Both the position numbers and the translations under genes were made by a program. Below the pieces are notes generated by a model. The model searched no databases. It was given only the letters and a program-made list of their open reading frames with translations, and had not been told where the DNA came from. Shown here piece after piece: positions 12,579 to 13,187 of a stretch of 13,187 nt of DNA; the stretch's first letter is position 1, and every line of letters starts with the position of its first letter. Origin of the DNA: Deltaproteobacteria bacterium (GTDB lineage: Bacteria > Desulfobacterota > DSM-4660 > Desulfatiglandales > HGW-15); contig JAIPEI010000053.1 of assembly GCA_021737245.1 (NCBI GenBank), positions 1 to 13,187 on the forward strand. The letters are read 5' to 3'.

Positions 12579-13187
12579 CGCGGACCCCCGTCGAGGGCCA
12601 GGATCTCTCCTCCGTCGAGCCCGGCCAGGACCTCGATGCGGTCCCCCATGACGCGACCGGTCTTGACGAAGATCCGCTCCCATCGGTCGCCAACGCGAAC
12701 AGTCACCATCTCGAGCTGCCCCACGCGGACGATCGCCTCACGAGGGGCCGTCACGATCTCATGATCCCCCACGGGGACCAGGAGCCGTCCGAACATGCCG
12801 GGATAGAGGCCTTCGGCCTGGGGGAGGGCAACCTTGACGAGGAAGGTCCGTGTCACAGGATCGGCAAAGGGGACCACCTCGTCCACGACGCCCTCGAGCT
12901 CCCGATCCAGGACGTCTACGGAAACCTTCATCCGGCCTCCAACGCGGATCCGATGGATGAGCCCCTCCCGGACCAGGGACTCCAGCCGAAGGGCGCCGCG
13001 GGTCTGGAGCAGCACCAGGGTCTTTCCGGGCCAGGCCAGGTCGCCCGGCTCGGCCCTCCGTTCGGCGACCTGGCCGGACTCAGGCGCCTGGATTCGCGTG
13101 TAGCCCAGGGCGATACGCGACTCCTCCACCGCCCTTTCGGCCTGCCGGACGCCGGCCTCGGCCTCCTGCAGGCCCTGCCGGGCCCGC
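12575..13187 (-). CDS. RND efflux periplasmic adaptor (membrane fusion protein), 5' part beyond window
   Basis: The C-terminal ~203 residues of a HlyD/AcrA-type adaptor, read in frame from 13186. The visible part starts in an alpha-helical hairpin rich in Gln, Ala and Glu. It passes through the second lipoyl half-motif (YTRIQAPESGQVAERRAEPGDLAWPG) and the beta-barrel (GRMKVSVDVLDRELEGVVDEVVPFADPVTRTFLVKVAL, LYPGMFGRLLVPVG). It ends in the membrane-proximal domain (VTAPREAIVR, VFVKTG-like RIFVKTGRVMGDRIEVLAGLDGGE). It joins the inner-membrane pump to an outer-membrane channel. The true start, with signal peptide or lipobox, is outside the window. It overlaps the pump gene by 4 nt (ATGA). Confidence 0.9.
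   Translation of the reverse strand, partial: RARQGLQEAEAGVRQAERAVEESRIALGYTRIQAPESGQVAERRAEPGDLAWPGKTLVLLQTRGALRLESLVREGLIHRIRVGGRMKVSVDVLDRELEGVVDEVVPFADPVTRTFLVKVALPQAEGLYPGMFGRLLVPVGDHEIVTAPREAIVRVGQLEMVTVRVGDRWERIFVKTGRVMGDRIEVLAGLDGGEILALDGGPR

Noticed and set aside
10512..12764. Long plus-strand open frame (750 codons) rich in His, Gly, Val and Glu
   Set aside because: It is antisense to the intact RND pump gene and has no recognisable domain; such frames arise from codon bias in GC-rich genes.

Overview
The window is GC-rich, densely packed and mostly coded on the minus strand. The gene families point to an anaerobic bacterium of the Desulfobacterota (old Deltaproteobacteria), such as a sulfate reducer or syntroph. 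They include a NuoE/NuoF-type (HndA/HndC-like) NAD(P)-linked electron module, a sigma-54 activator with PAS domains, a ferredoxin-thioredoxin reductase catalytic subunit, small Fe-S proteins, and a peroxiredoxin whose active-site codon is UGA (selenocysteine). This lineage assignment is inferred from gene content, not from a marker gene.

Layout, left to right. (1) 1-1870, minus: a NuoE-like [2Fe-2S] subunit followed by a NuoF-like flavoprotein that runs off the left edge. (2) 1871-2155: a control region with a near-consensus sigma-54 -24/-12 promoter (1903-1918) and, upstream of it, six TGTTTCA/TGAAACA half-sites (1985-2125). (3) 2156-4169, minus: the sigma-54 activator, preceded by a small overlapping gene of unknown function, with a sigma-70-like promoter at 4281-4309. 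Regions 1-3 read as one circuit in which the activator drives the NuoE/F operon. (4) 4436-5217, plus: a stand-alone IscU/NifU-type Fe-S scaffold and a small helical protein. (5) 5302-6688, minus: a coupled operon glutaredoxin > ferredoxin-thioredoxin reductase catalytic subunit > fatty-acid-hydroxylase-like membrane protein. (6) 6925-8013, minus: three overlapping genes: a Cys-rich mini-protein, a 4Fe-4S ferredoxin and a HEAT-like helical protein. (7) 8021-8474: a GTGTCC-type microsatellite plus three tandem ~145-bp repeats with internal hairpins. (8) 8469-9191, minus: the peroxiredoxin with in-frame UGA at the peroxidatic Cys position. (9) 9315-13187, minus: an RND efflux pump gene and the 3' part of its periplasmic adaptor gene, which runs off the right edge.

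Much of the window concerns thiol, selenol and Fe-S redox chemistry. The observations most worth following are the UGA-containing peroxiredoxin, which standard gene calling would split into two fragments and which lacks any Cys after the Sec, and the self-contained sigma-54 control region in front of the NuoE/F operon.
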